A stretch of 64,000 nt of DNA from Deltaproteobacteria bacterium (lineage in GTDB: Bacteria > Myxococcota > UBA727 > VGSZ01): the NCBI GenBank assembly GCA_016177705.1, contig JACOUT010000013.1, positions 186,001 through 250,000 of the forward strand, read 5' to 3'. Positions 47,878 through 60,620 of the stretch are shown in pieces. A program made the translations under genes and the position numbers. The notes under the pieces were generated by a model, which made no database searches, was not told the DNA's origin, and was given only the letters and a program-made list of their open reading frames with translations. Each line of letters begins with the position of its first letter. Position 1 is the stretch's first letter.

Positions 47878-48404
47878 GCGCGCCCCTTGCCCGCGAGGCG
47901 CTCCTGCAGCGTCTCGTCGCGCTCCTCGAGGCGCAGCGCCACCATCAGCCACTGCAGCGGCGGGATCAGCGCGACGGAGACGAGCGCGTTGGCGATGGCC
48001 ACGGTGAACACCGACACGAGCCCGAAGCCGCCGCGGCGCTGAAACAGGTACAGCAGCAGCAACGACAGGAACGCATGCACCGCTGAGAAGCCGCCGACGA
48101 ACAGCGCCGCTTGCAGGCCGCGGGGCGAGGTGACCCACCCGACCACGAAGCGACTGCCGACCAGCACCGCGACCAGCGCGAGCACGTTGAGCCCGAGCGA
48201 GGTGCCGCTCATGGCATCGACGACCAGGCCGATGGCGGCCGCCGTGACCACACCCTCGATGGGCGGATCGACCAGCGCCGCATAGGCGCACAAGATGACG
48301 CCCGGCACGATGGGCAGGCTCGACCAGCCGAGCGCGACCGAGAGCGCGCCGCACAGCGCCGTCAGCGCCACCGTCACGAGCGCGAGCACGACGACGCGCC
48401 TCAT
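47874..48404 (-). CDS. mreD: Rod shape-determining protein MreD
   Basis: A 176-residue inner-membrane protein with about five to six hydrophobic helices (VVVLALVTVALTALCGALSV at the start; ALVSVALIPPLQWLMVAL at the end). This sequence is poorly conserved in general and is recognised by size, hydropathy and its place between mreC and mrdA. Both ends overlap neighbours by 4 bases. Confidence 0.92.
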   Translation of the reverse strand: MRRVVVLALVTVALTALCGALSVALGWSSLPIVPGVILCAYAALVDPPIEGVVTAAAIGLVVDAMSGTSLGLNVLALVAVLVGSRFVVGWVTSPRGLQAALFVGGFSAVHAFLSLLLLYLFQRRGGFGLVSVFTVAIANALVSVALIPPLQWLMVALRLEERDETLQERLAGKGRA

Positions 48405-49522
48405 GGGGTACCGCCGTCGCGCGGGGTCGGTGGCGCCGCGCTTGGGCCGGCGTCGACGCGGTTGGCGGGCAACGCCGGCGCTGAGGGTGCGGGCGCGTGT
48501 CCTCCGTCGACGACGGGTGCCGTGATCGCGCCCGGGCCGGCGTCGACGTGCGCGGCCGGCGCGGCGGCCGCGGCGGGCGCACCTGCCGGCGCCGGCTTCG
48601 GCCTCGGCGCCGCCGACGCGGGCCCGCCGTCCGTGGGACCGGCGTCGACCTGGTCGTCGTCCGAAACCTCGCCGAGGCGCGGCGCGCGCGGCGGCGGCCG
48701 ATCGATCAAGACCGTGACGTGCTCGACCCGATCGAACGCGGCGGCCGGGCGGATCTCGGCTTCGAGGTAGAGGTTGTCGTCGGGCGCGCTGGTCTCGAGC
48801 ACGGTGCCGACGAGCAGGCCGGGCGGGAAGCGCGCGCCCAGGCCGCTCGTCACCACCGAGTCGCCCGGCTTGACGTCGCGCAGCTTGTCGAAGTCATCGA
48901 CGCGCACGCCGTAGCGGTCTTGCGAGCCTGTGCCGCGCAGGATGCCGCGCGCGCGCGTGCGCTGCACCACGACGTCAACGGCGGAGCGCGCGTCGCTCAA
49001 CAACAACACGTCGCTGGCGCGCCGCCCGACGGCCAGCACCACGCCGACCACGCCGCCCTTGTCGATGACGCCGTCGCCGCGTCGCACCCCGTCGACGCTG
49101 CCGACGTCGATGGTGATCAGGTCGGAGATGGGCGCCCCGGTGCGGGCGACCACGCGCGCGCCAAGCGGTCGCGGGCCGTCGATGGGCGCGACCGCGCGGG
49201 CGAGCGCGCGCAGCTGTTCGTTCTCCCGCTCGAGCTCTTCAGCGCGCGCCCACCAGGCGAGCGCCAGCCCGCGCTCGCGCCGCAGGGCCATCAGCTCGTC
49301 CCACGCGGCCACGCTGGTCAGGTAGTGCTCCATGCCGTCGAGCAGGCCGCCGGTGACCCACAGGACGGCACGCTCGAGGCCGGCGGCGACGTCGACCACC
49401 ACGCCGACCACCGGGCCGCGCGCGCCCGGGCGCTTGGTCTGCGCGTACAACAGCACCAGCGGCATCAGCAACAACACGCCGACGACGACGATTCCCTTGT
49501 AGCGGGAGAGCAGCTGGAGCAC
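48401..49522 (-). CDS. mreC: Rod shape-determining protein MreC
   Basis: A 373-residue periplasmic scaffold of the elongation machinery. It has one N-terminal membrane helix (IVVVGVLLLMPLVLLY), a coiled coil (about 78-115; ARAEELERENEQLRALARAV) and the beta-domain with DLITIDVGSVDGVRRGDGVI and FPPGLLVGTVLE. The last 95 residues are an Ala/Pro/Asp-rich low-complexity tail, unusual for MreC. The GTG at 49522 is 39 bases after mreB. Confidence 0.93.
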   Translation of the reverse strand: MLQLLSRYKGIVVVGVLLLMPLVLLYAQTKRPGARGPVVGVVVDVAAGLERAVLWVTGGLLDGMEHYLTSVAAWDELMALRRERGLALAWWARAEELERENEQLRALARAVAPIDGPRPLGARVVARTGAPISDLITIDVGSVDGVRRGDGVIDKGGVVGVVLAVGRRASDVLLLSDARSAVDVVVQRTRARGILRGTGSQDRYGVRVDDFDKLRDVKPGDSVVTSGLGARFPPGLLVGTVLETSAPDDNLYLEAEIRPAAAFDRVEHVTVLIDRPPPRAPRLGEVSDDDQVDAGPTDGGPASAAPRPKPAPAGAPAAAAAPAAHVDAGPGAITAPVVDGGHAPAPSAPALPANRVDAGPSAAPPTPRDGGTP

Positions 49523-49561
49523 GGTCTGGTGCCCTGGTTCTGGGGAGCGCGGTCGGGTGCC

Positions 49562-50602
<1,041 letters not shown>

Positions 50603-50718
50603 GCGCCTTGCGGACCCTACGCTATATCGACGGCCGCCGTCGATCGCTGGCATCGCCGGGCCCCGGCCCGCCGGCCGGAAGCTGTTGAAACGCCGGGCCG
50701 TCCTCGGTAAGCGACGCC

Positions 50719-52290
50719 ATGCTGAGCGTCTTCCGGAACAACAAGCGCGGACTTCTCAACTGGGTGATCTTCGGCGCGATCACGTTCGTGTTCGTGTTCA
50801 CCTTCGGCTCCTGGGGCGGCGGCAACGTCAGCGGCGCCGTACCCACGGCGGCCACGGTCAACGGCCGCGTCATCCCGCGCTCGCAGTTCACGACCAACTA
50901 CTCGAACTACTACCAGCAGATGGCCGGACGCCGCCCGGGCTACACGCCCGAGATGGCGCGCGAGGAGCACCTGGCCGACACGGTGCTCGACCGGCTGATC
51001 AGCAACGAGCTGTTGGCCCAGTCGGCCGAGGCGCACGGCATCGCCATTCCCGACGAGGAGATCGCCGACGTCATCGAAGAGCAGTTCTTCGGCGGCAAGG
51101 GCAAGAGCTTCGACGCGGAGGAGTACAAGCGCATCGTCAACGGCCTGTACGGCACCAGCGAGGCGCGCTTCGAGGAGCAGTTGCGCCGCGACCTGATGGC
51201 CGAGCGCATGCGCCAGATCCTGGCCGACAGCCAGCACGTCTCCGAGGCGGAGATTCGAGAGCGCTTCGAGTCGCAGAACAACCGCGCCGATCTCGAGTTC
51301 GTCAAGATCGACCCGGCGTTCTTCAAAGGTGGCGTCAAGGAGCTCGGCGACGCCGAGGCCAAGACCTGGGCCGCCGACAACAAGGCCGACGTCGAGAAGT
51401 TCTACAACGAGCACATGAACCGCTACCGGCAGCCCAAGCGCGTCAAGGCGCGCCACATCCTGGTCAAGGCGGCGGAGGACGCTCCGCAGGCCGACAAGGA
51501 CAAGGCCAAGGCCAAGCTCGACGAGGCCATCAAGCGGCTCGACGGCGGTGAGGACTTCGCCAAGGTGGCGGCCGCCGTCAGCGAGGACACCTCCGCCAAG
51601 GACGGCGGCGACCTCGGCTGGTTCGGCCCGGGCGCCATGGTCAAGACCTTCGAGGACGCCGCGTTCGCGCTCGCCAAGGGCAAGCGCTCGGGCGTGGTCG
51701 AGTCGCGCTACGGCTACCACGTCATCCAGGTCGACGACGTGCAGGAGCCGGTCACCAAAGAGCTGGCCGACGTCGAGGTCGAGATCGCCAAGCAGCTCGG
51801 CAAGGAGCGCCAGCAGAGGGCGGCGGCCAAGAAGGTGGCCGACGCCGTGCTCGCCGAGCTGAAGGCCGGCGTCGCGCTCGATGCGCTCAAGACCCCCGAC
51901 GTCATCAAGCCGCCGCTGGCGGGCGCGCCGCCGCCCAAGCCCGGCGAGTACGACCCGCTGGCGCCCCGCGCCGACGCCACCGGCTTCTTCAGCCAGGACG
52001 CGCGCGTCATCCCCAAGGTTGGCGTCTCGCCCGACCTGGTCAAGGTCGCGTTCGCACTCACCAAGGAGGCGGCGGTGCACCCGGAGCTGGTCGAGGTCAA
52101 CGGACGCTTGTTCGCGGTGCGCCTCAAGGCGCGCGAGCAGGCCGACCCGGCCAAGCTGGCGGAGGAGCGCGCTTCCCTCGAGGGCATGCTGCTCGCCGGC
52201 CGCCGCATCGAGGTGGTCGAGGCCATGGTGCAGGCGCTCCGGTCGAAGGCGCGGATCGAGAAAGATCCGAACGTCATGTCGCCGAACTGA
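50719..52290 (+). CDS. PpiD/SurA-like peptidyl-prolyl isomerase, membrane-anchored
   Basis: A 523-residue envelope folding factor. An N-terminal membrane helix (WVIFGAITFVFVFTFGSWGG) leads into a SurA-like chaperone region (about 45-190; TVNGRVIPRSQFTTNYSNYY). A parvulin domain (about 245-350) follows: RVKARHILVKAAEDAPQ, FAKVAAAVSEDTSAKDGGDL, GWFGPGAMVKTFEDAAFAL, GVVESRYGYHVIQVDD. The parvulin residues look conserved, so isomerase activity is possible. The single-anchor layout is that of PpiD. It diverges from mreB (116 bases). Confidence 0.93.
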   Translation: MLSVFRNNKRGLLNWVIFGAITFVFVFTFGSWGGGNVSGAVPTAATVNGRVIPRSQFTTNYSNYYQQMAGRRPGYTPEMAREEHLADTVLDRLISNELLAQSAEAHGIAIPDEEIADVIEEQFFGGKGKSFDAEEYKRIVNGLYGTSEARFEEQLRRDLMAERMRQILADSQHVSEAEIRERFESQNNRADLEFVKIDPAFFKGGVKELGDAEAKTWAADNKADVEKFYNEHMNRYRQPKRVKARHILVKAAEDAPQADKDKAKAKLDEAIKRLDGGEDFAKVAAAVSEDTSAKDGGDLGWFGPGAMVKTFEDAAFALAKGKRSGVVESRYGYHVIQVDDVQEPVTKELADVEVEIAKQLGKERQQRAAAKKVADAVLAELKAGVALDALKTPDVIKPPLAGAPPPKPGEYDPLAPRADATGFFSQDARVIPKVGVSPDLVKVAFALTKEAAVHPELVEVNGRLFAVRLKAREQADPAKLAEERASLEGMLLAGRRIEVVEAMVQALRSKARIEKDPNVMSPN

Positions 52291-52320
52291 TCGGCCCGGC
52301 GGCGCGGCAGCAGTGACGTC

Positions 52321-54750
<2,430 letters not shown>

Positions 54751-54881
54751 CGCGAGCGAGCGCGTGCATCGGCCGATAGGCCGAGCCTCGCGTCGCGGGT
54801 GGTCTCAGTCGCTCGGCGGACCCTCAATCCGCGACCGCTCCGACGTCTGGTTGATGATGCCGTCGCACCGACGACGCTCTG

Positions 54882-56198
54882 ATGCGGTGCATGACCACGA
54901 CGCACCTGCTCGCACACCGCGCCCTGATCGCCGCCGCGCTCGCCGCCCTGCCCGTGGCCGGCTGCGCCAACGAGGTCGAGGACGAGATCGACTTCTTCGA
55001 GCCCGAGGACGACCGCAGCAACGAGGCGTTGCAGGGCTTGTACGACTGCACCGAGCACTCGGATGACGGCTACCGCCAGGGCAGCCGCTTCGACATCTCC
55101 GTCGTCACCGTCGACGGACGCCCCACCGAGGTCGACACCGCCAACGCCTACATCGCCATGCAGGACGCGGCGCGCCGCGACGGCGTGTCGCTGCGCATCG
55201 TCAGCGGTTTCCGCACCAACAGTCAGCAGCAGTACCTCTATGGCTGCTACGTCAACTGCAACTGCAACTCCTGCAACATCGCTGCGCGCCCCGGCCACTC
55301 GAACCACCAAAGCGGCCACGCGCTCGACCTCAACACCGGCGACAGTGGCGTCTCGCCCTGGCTGTCGCGCAACGCCTCGCGCTTCGGCTTCTCGCGCACC
55401 GTGCCCTCCGAGCCATGGCACTGGGAGTGGTGGGGTGACGACGAGGACTATGACGGCCCCTGCGGGGACGAGCTGTCCGGCGGCGGTGGCGGCGGCGGCG
55501 GGGGCGGCGGCGGCGGCGGTGGCTCGACGCCGGCCGAGTGCGCTGCGCTGCCGGCCGCGGGCGGCATCATCGACGACGGCGACGGCTGCTTCGTCACCGG
55601 CGGGCCGACACAGTACCTGCGCGCCGTCGAGGGCAGCGGCCACGACGGCGATCTGGTCTGGACCGGCACCACCAATCACGCCGCGGCGGTCAACTTCGCC
55701 GAGTGGCACGTGCTCGTGCCGGCCGGGCGCTACGTGGTGGAGGCCTGGATCGACGCCGACGTCGCCACCTCGCGCCAGGCGACCTACGCGGTGCACCACG
55801 CCGGCAAGGTCGATCGCGTGGTGGTGGCGCAGACCTCGTCGGGCTGGAAGAACCTCGGGCCCTTCACCTTCGCCGACGGAGGCGGCCAGCGCGTGCGCGT
55901 CGACGACAACACCGGGGAGGCCGGCAGCCTCGGCCGCCAGCTCGCGTTCGACGCCCTACGACTGACACCGCAGGAGTGCCCGCGGCTCGAGGTGGTGACC
56001 GAGGGCGCGCCGCTCAACGTGCGCCCGGCCGCCAACACCTCGCGCGCGGCCATCGGCACGCTCGCCGACGGGGCCGTCGTCGATCGACGCAGCACCGCCG
56101 CCGGACAGTCGGTGGGCGGCGTCACCGACTGGCACCAGATCCAGACGGCCACCTTGGTCGGCTGGGTCTCGGGCGCCTACGTGACGTGCACGCCGTAG
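54882..56198 (+). CDS. LAS-type (VanY-like) carboxypeptidase lipoprotein with golvesin-like and SH3 domains
   Basis: A 438-residue lipoprotein acting on the wall. The signal ends in ALPVAGC, a good lipobox. The LAS peptidase domain (about 55-190) has zinc ligands in SNHQSGHALDLNTG and EPWHWEWW, the pattern of D-Ala-D-Ala carboxypeptidases; a cysteine-rich loop (CYVNCNCNSCN) is unusual. A run of 15 glycines links it to a beta-rich domain (about 220-345; QYLRAVEGSGHDGDLVWTG) resembling the golvesin C-terminal carbohydrate-binding-like module. A C-terminal SH3 (about 350-436; PLNVRPAANTSRAAIGTL) probably binds peptidoglycan. A second ATG 9 bases downstream is an equally good start. Confidence 0.9.
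   Translation: MRCMTTTHLLAHRALIAAALAALPVAGCANEVEDEIDFFEPEDDRSNEALQGLYDCTEHSDDGYRQGSRFDISVVTVDGRPTEVDTANAYIAMQDAARRDGVSLRIVSGFRTNSQQQYLYGCYVNCNCNSCNIAARPGHSNHQSGHALDLNTGDSGVSPWLSRNASRFGFSRTVPSEPWHWEWWGDDEDYDGPCGDELSGGGGGGGGGGGGGGGSTPAECAALPAAGGIIDDGDGCFVTGGPTQYLRAVEGSGHDGDLVWTGTTNHAAAVNFAEWHVLVPAGRYVVEAWIDADVATSRQATYAVHHAGKVDRVVVAQTSSGWKNLGPFTFADGGGQRVRVDDNTGEAGSLGRQLAFDALRLTPQECPRLEVVTEGAPLNVRPAANTSRAAIGTLADGAVVDRRSTAAGQSVGGVTDWHQIQTATLVGWVSGAYVTCTP
55479..55523 (+). repeat. Poly-glycine linker, 15 GGN codons
   Basis: Fifteen consecutive glycine codons (mostly GGC) separate the peptidase from the golvesin-like domain. Triplet slippage would change linker length but not the frame. Confidence 0.9.
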
Positions 56199-56202
56199 CC
56201 GC

Positions 56203-57135
56203 TCAGGCGAAGCGTCGGGCGTAGGCGGCGAGCGCGGCGATCTGCTCGCCGCCGCCGGCGTGCGCGCGCGCGAAGCGGTAGTCGGAGCGACCGCCCTCGA
56301 AGCCCTCGACCTCGCTGAGGTCGAGGCGCTCGTCGAAGGTAGTGGCGATCAGCCAGTGACCGCCCTGTGGGTCGGGCTCGAGCAGCGCGCCGATCAGCGC
56401 CCGCTCCTCGGCGTAGACCAGCAAGTTGCGGCGCGTGCGGTTGTCGGGCCGCTCGTCGACCTTCACCAGGAAGACGCCGGGCGCGGCCAGCTCGCCCTCG
56501 CGGGCGGCGCGCGCGCGCGCCGCCTGCTCCGAGGCGCGCGCCGCCTTGGCCAGGCCGTCCAGCTCCTCATCGAGGCCGAGGTCGCTCTCGCCCGACGCCA
56601 TCGCGAGCGTCACCTTCGTCAGCAAGGCGTGCTCGCGCGCCTGCTTGTACGCGACGCTCGCCTCGTCGAAGGCGTAGGCGAAACGTGCGCCCCGCTCGGT
56701 GAGCGCATGGCCGCGCCCGGGACTGTCGACGGCGCGCGCGTCCTCGTCGGCGCCCGGCCAGGGCTCGACGCCGCCCTTGAGCCACTTGGCGGCTGCAACC
56801 ACGCCATCGAAGTCGGCGTGCGCCATGATGACATCGACGGGCCCGGCGGCGAGCACGCGCTCGCGCGTCACCAACTCGGGCGAGCCGTGCGCGACCTTGT
56901 TCGGCACCAGCACGAAACGCGCATCGTCGCGGTACTGGGCCCAGCCTTCCTTGTGCTCGTGGTGATCGATCCACAGCACCAGGCGCTCACCGAGCGCGTC
57001 GATCACCTTCTTGGTCTTGCTCTTCCACTGAGCGCCGGCGGCGAACGCAACGTCGACGACCACCACCCGCCCCGCCGGCGCTGCCGGCAGGTGGCGCGGG
57101 TGCGTGACCCAGGCGAGGCCGGGCGCCGCGGCCAC
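56203..57135 (-). CDS. DHH-like phosphoesterase with motifs in unusual order
   Basis: A 310-residue cytoplasmic protein. It holds three elements of the DHH phosphoesterase family: a strand ending in Asp (RVVVVDVAF, about residue 26), the DHH motif in LVLWIDHHEHKEG (about 57-60) and HxDxDG in VIMAHADFDGVVAAAKWL (about 103). In ordinary family members the HxDxDG element comes first. The C-terminal part has RRNLLVYAEERALIGALLE and ends with ARAHAGGGEQIAALA, reminiscent of DHHA1. Relatives hydrolyse nano-RNA or cyclic dinucleotides. The GTG at 57135 overlaps the upstream stop by one base. Function inferred from motifs only. Confidence 0.72.
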   Translation of the reverse strand: MAAAPGLAWVTHPRHLPAAPAGRVVVVDVAFAAGAQWKSKTKKVIDALGERLVLWIDHHEHKEGWAQYRDDARFVLVPNKVAHGSPELVTRERVLAAGPVDVIMAHADFDGVVAAAKWLKGGVEPWPGADEDARAVDSPGRGHALTERGARFAYAFDEASVAYKQAREHALLTKVTLAMASGESDLGLDEELDGLAKAARASEQAARARAAREGELAAPGVFLVKVDERPDNRTRRNLLVYAEERALIGALLEPDPQGGHWLIATTFDERLDLSEVEGFEGGRSDYRFARAHAGGGEQIAALAAYARRFA

Positions 57136-57860
57136 TAGAGGGCGCCATCGAGCGGCAACAGCGCCGCGCCGCGCGGCACGCTCGGCCAGGCGTCGTCGGC
57201 GGGGTGGAGAAAGCACAGCGCGAACGAGGCCGCCGGCAGGCGATCCTCGTCGTGCGCGCGCGGCAGGCGGGACGAGAACGCCGCGTGCGTCGCCAACAGC
57301 TCGGCGCCGGCCTTCAGCTCGAGCGCGGCGCCGCCGAGCATGGTCGCGAGTCGCGCGGCCGTGGTCTCGTCGTCGATCACCCACAGCTCGAAGGTCGCGT
57401 CACCGTCGGTCCAGCCGGCGTCCGCCTCACGATCGGCGGCGTTGTCGAGCACGCGCCGCACGCGCGCGTCGCCCCCGAAGGAGGCGACCACCGGCTCCAC
57501 AGCCACGCGCGTCTCGTCGAGCCACTGCTCGCGCGCGACGTCGTGCGGCGGGTCGGTGCCGGCAAAGGCGGTCACGGGCAGCGCGCAGAACAGCCCGAGC
57601 GCCTCGCCACCACCTCCGGTGCGCTTGACCAGGGTCAAGGACGGCTCGCGATCGCGCGCGACGATGCCCGCGCGTCGCCAGTCGGCCATGCGGAAGCGCG
57701 CCCGGCGTGCAGCGCCGTTGGCGCCGTCGCCGTCCTGCGCGCGGTCGTCGAGCAGGTGGGTCGCGTGGCGCGGGTCGTCGGCGCTCGCGCCGATCACGCG
57801 ACCGAGATCGAGGCGCGCAGCCTGGTAGCGAAGTGCGCGGAAGGGGCGCGGGGCGACCAT
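57135..57860 (-). CDS. Short DUF1015-like protein
   Basis: A 241-residue protein. The start (PRPFRALRYQAARLDLGRVI), the middle (ADWRRAGIVARDREPSLTLV) and the segment GLFCALPVTAF resemble the DUF1015 family, whose members are typically about 400 residues with unknown function. Here the PPYDV and C-terminal GHHR-type elements are not seen, so this is either a divergent short form or a decaying copy; it has no internal stop. It ends in a TAG that shares a base with the GTG of the DHH-like gene. The ATG at 57860 lacks a good ribosome site. Across the 247-bp gap to the divergent protease gene nothing distinctive is seen. Confidence 0.65.
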   Translation of the reverse strand: MVAPRPFRALRYQAARLDLGRVIGASADDPRHATHLLDDRAQDGDGANGAARRARFRMADWRRAGIVARDREPSLTLVKRTGGGGEALGLFCALPVTAFAGTDPPHDVAREQWLDETRVAVEPVVASFGGDARVRRVLDNAADREADAGWTDGDATFELWVIDDETTAARLATMLGGAALELKAGAELLATHAAFSSRLPRAHDEDRLPAASFALCFLHPADDAWPSVPRGAALLPLDGAL

Positions 57861-58107
57861 GAGACTCTGTACTACGGCTCCCTCCTCCCAAGCGCGGAGG
57901 GGGCGATGTGGGTGCGGCTCGCCTCCGTCCGCATGCACGCTCGATGCGCCAAGCCCCCGAAATACCGACGAACCGATGGTGCGCCTGCCTGGGGAGCGCT
58001 CCCACCGGCACGCACGGCGGCACCGTCTCTCCCATCGACGCGAGCGCCGACGCGTGCGTGACGCCGGACGCGCTGTGATGCCGGCACACGACAGACGCGA
58101 GGTCGCC

Positions 58108-59289
58108 ATGCTTGTTCCCACCACCCTCACCTGCCGCCTCCTTCCTGCAGCCACGCTGCTCGCGGGCCTCGCTGTGCTGGTCGGCTGCGCGCAGGACGTC
58201 GGCGAGCAGGGGCCCGACGTCGACGCCGCACTCGACGCCGCACACGACGACAAAGCGGTCATCGTCGGCGGCGTCGACTGGCAGGAGGCGGCGGCGCTGC
58301 CCGAAGGATCGGCCGAGCGCGCCGTCAGCCGCGCGGTGGCCTACCTGTCCATCCCCGCAGAGGGCGCGCGCTGCACCGGCTTCCTGGTGGCGCCCGACGT
58401 GATCATGACCAACCAACACTGCATCCCAACGGCAGCCTCGGCCGCGGGCGTGCGCGCGCTCTTTCGCTACGAGGAGGGCGGGCCGGCCGACGACGCCGGC
58501 GTCGACTGCTCGGAGTTCCTCGGCAACGACGCCGGCCTCGACTTCGCGCTCTTGCGCTGCTCGTCGCGCCCGGGCGATCAGTACGGCGTGGTCGCGCTCG
58601 AGGCGACGACGCCGTCGCGCAACGCCGGCGTCTACGTCATCCACCAGAACTGCGACTACTACACGTCACCGGAGTGCGCGCCGACCAAGAAGTACTCGCC
58701 GGGCCGCGTCACCTCGACCATGAGCGAGATCGGCCACGACGCCGACACGCTCGGCGGCAGCTCGGGCAGCCCGCTGTTCTCGCGCGTCACCCACGGCGTG
58801 GTCGGCCTGCACCACGTTGGCCTCGGCAACGACGGCGCGGGGCGCGGCAGCGAGAACCGCGCGGTGCCGATGAGCGCCATCCTGCCGGTGCTGACACAGC
58901 GCTATCCGGGCGTGCTGCTCGGCGCGCGCGCGCCGACCGACCAGAGCGCACCGGCGCCGACCGCCGCCGACGGCTACGAGCCGAACAACCTGCGCGCCGA
59001 CGCCACCGCGGTGCAGCTCCCCTTCACCTCGGTGGACGCGCGCATCGACACGGCCGATCAGGACCACTTCCGCTTCACCGCGGCCGGCGCGCGCACCATT
59101 CGGCTCGCGTTCTCGCACCACGCCGGCGACCTCGACCTTTACCTGCTCGACGAGGCCGGCGCGGTGCTCGCGCGCAGCATCGGCACCACCGACGTCGAGG
59201 AGATCGCGCTCGAGGCCAGCGCCACCGTCGTGATCCGCGTCATCGGCTACCGCGGCGCCACCGGCAGCTACGCGCTCGACGTGCGCTGA
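58108..59289 (+). CDS. Trypsin-like serine protease lipoprotein with C-terminal PPC domain
   Basis: A 393-residue extracytoplasmic protease. The signal ends in LAVLVGC, a good lipobox. The catalytic triad is visible: His in IMTNQHCIPT (about residue 108), Asp in GNDAGLDFALLRC (about 150), Ser in LGGSSGSPLFSR (about 220). A C-terminal bacterial pre-peptidase domain (about 285-390; YEPNNLRADA, HFRFTAAGARTIRLAF and DLDLYLLDEAG) is present, as in many secreted proteases. The ATG at 58108 follows CGAGG; the frame is open further upstream but without signal character. Confidence 0.92.
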   Translation: MLVPTTLTCRLLPAATLLAGLAVLVGCAQDVGEQGPDVDAALDAAHDDKAVIVGGVDWQEAAALPEGSAERAVSRAVAYLSIPAEGARCTGFLVAPDVIMTNQHCIPTAASAAGVRALFRYEEGGPADDAGVDCSEFLGNDAGLDFALLRCSSRPGDQYGVVALEATTPSRNAGVYVIHQNCDYYTSPECAPTKKYSPGRVTSTMSEIGHDADTLGGSSGSPLFSRVTHGVVGLHHVGLGNDGAGRGSENRAVPMSAILPVLTQRYPGVLLGARAPTDQSAPAPTAADGYEPNNLRADATAVQLPFTSVDARIDTADQDHFRFTAAGARTIRLAFSHHAGDLDLYLLDEAGAVLARSIGTTDVEEIALEASATVVIRVIGYRGATGSYALDVR

Positions 59290-59454
59290 CGCCGGCCAGC
59301 CGAACACGTGCGTGTTCGCGCAGTTAGCGAAGCGGCCGGGTGGGCCGCCCGGGCGCGCCCGCGTCGTCGAGGTGCCCGACTCCGCCGGTCGCCCGAGCGG
59401 CTTCGCCGCGCTGCGCATTTTCGCGCTCGCCGTCGCGCCCTACCATGAGGGAGC

Positions 59455-60609
59455 GTGCTCGCGTCGTCGCTGGTCCCCGCCTTGCTCCTGCTGGTAGCTG
59501 CTGCCGGTCCGCCGCGCGCGCACATCCCCGCCGAGGTCCGCCTCGCCGAGCTGTTGCCGCTGACCGCCGCCGGCGAGGTTGGGCTCCTGCCCGAGCACGA
59601 CCGCCAGCCGTTCAACGCCGTCATCGTCACGCGCGCCACCGAGCCGTGCGACACGGTGGCGCACTCCATGCTCGACGTCGAGAGCTACCCGTCGCGCTTC
59701 AACGTCAAGCGTGCGCACATCCTCGAGAAGAGCGAGGCCGGCATCAGCTACGAGCTCGAGCTGAACATCGCGTTCGCGCCGCGCGTGCCGGGCCACGTGC
59801 GCCGCGCCGCCTACGACCGCGTGGTGTACGACGACCTGCAGACCGGCGCGCAGTTCATCTATACCTTGCACGACGTCGCCGCCGGCTGCGCGGTCACCTA
59901 CAGCCTGCTCGAGACTCCCGGCAAGGCGAGCGGCTGGGTCGGCGTCGTGCGCGCGCTCGAGGCGAGCGCGGTCGACGCCGCCAACTTCGCCGCCGGCCTG
60001 TCGTCGGTGCGCGGCTTCGCCAAGCCCGAGCGCGCGCGCGCGCCGATGCTCTCGCCCGCGGACGACCGCGCCTTCGCCGCGCTGGCGCGCCACGGCACCG
60101 CGCTGCGCGTGGTGCGCGAGCAGGGCCGATTTCCGGTGATGGTCGCGCGCCGCGTCGTCGACGTTCCCTTCGAGGCGGCGCGAGCCGCGGTGGAGGATCG
60201 AGCGCAGTACCCGAAGAAGATCGAGGTGCTGCGCCGCGCCGAGGCGCAGGACGGGTCTGCGGCGTACCACCTGGCCGCCTTCGGCGGGCAGGTGGCGTGG
60301 CGCACCGCCGTGGCGACGACGCGCGAGGCGCAGTCCGGCCTGCTCACCATCGTCGAGCGCGTCGTCGGCGGCGACCTGCCCGCCGGCGCCGGTCGATGGG
60401 TCTGGCGCTTGCGGCCCATCACCGGCGGCACCGACGTCGAGCTGAGCTGGGATCTCGACCTCACCGCAGGTAGCGCCATCCTGAACGCGATCGCCAGCAC
60501 CGATCCGGCAGCCCGCGAGTCGCTCGCGCTGCAGATGGCCCTGTCTTTGATGGGCCACGTCGTCGGTGGGCGGCCGCTTGGGCCGACCACGCTGGCGTCC
60601 ATGCCCTGA
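59455..60609 (+). CDS. Secreted protein with two START/SRPBCC-like lobes
   Basis: A 384-residue protein with an N-terminal signal (LVPALLLLVAAAGPPRA). Two halves of similar plan follow: about 30-195 (DTVAHSMLDVESYPSRFNVK, then VTYSLLETPGKASG) and about 210-380 (FPVMVARRVVDVPFEA, QYPKKIEVLRRAEA, WRLRPITGGTDVELSWDLDL). The strand pattern and the phrases around YPSRF and YPKKI are those of SRPBCC/START ligand-binding folds, usually used for hydrophobic ligands. No catalytic motif is seen. The GTG at 59455 has GAGGGAG directly upstream. Ligand unknown. Confidence 0.8.
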   Translation: MLASSLVPALLLLVAAAGPPRAHIPAEVRLAELLPLTAAGEVGLLPEHDRQPFNAVIVTRATEPCDTVAHSMLDVESYPSRFNVKRAHILEKSEAGISYELELNIAFAPRVPGHVRRAAYDRVVYDDLQTGAQFIYTLHDVAAGCAVTYSLLETPGKASGWVGVVRALEASAVDAANFAAGLSSVRGFAKPERARAPMLSPADDRAFAALARHGTALRVVREQGRFPVMVARRVVDVPFEAARAAVEDRAQYPKKIEVLRRAEAQDGSAAYHLAAFGGQVAWRTAVATTREAQSGLLTIVERVVGGDLPAGAGRWVWRLRPITGGTDVELSWDLDLTAGSAILNAIASTDPAARESLALQMALSLMGHVVGGRPLGPTTLASMP

Positions 60610-60620
60610 CGAGCAACGGC

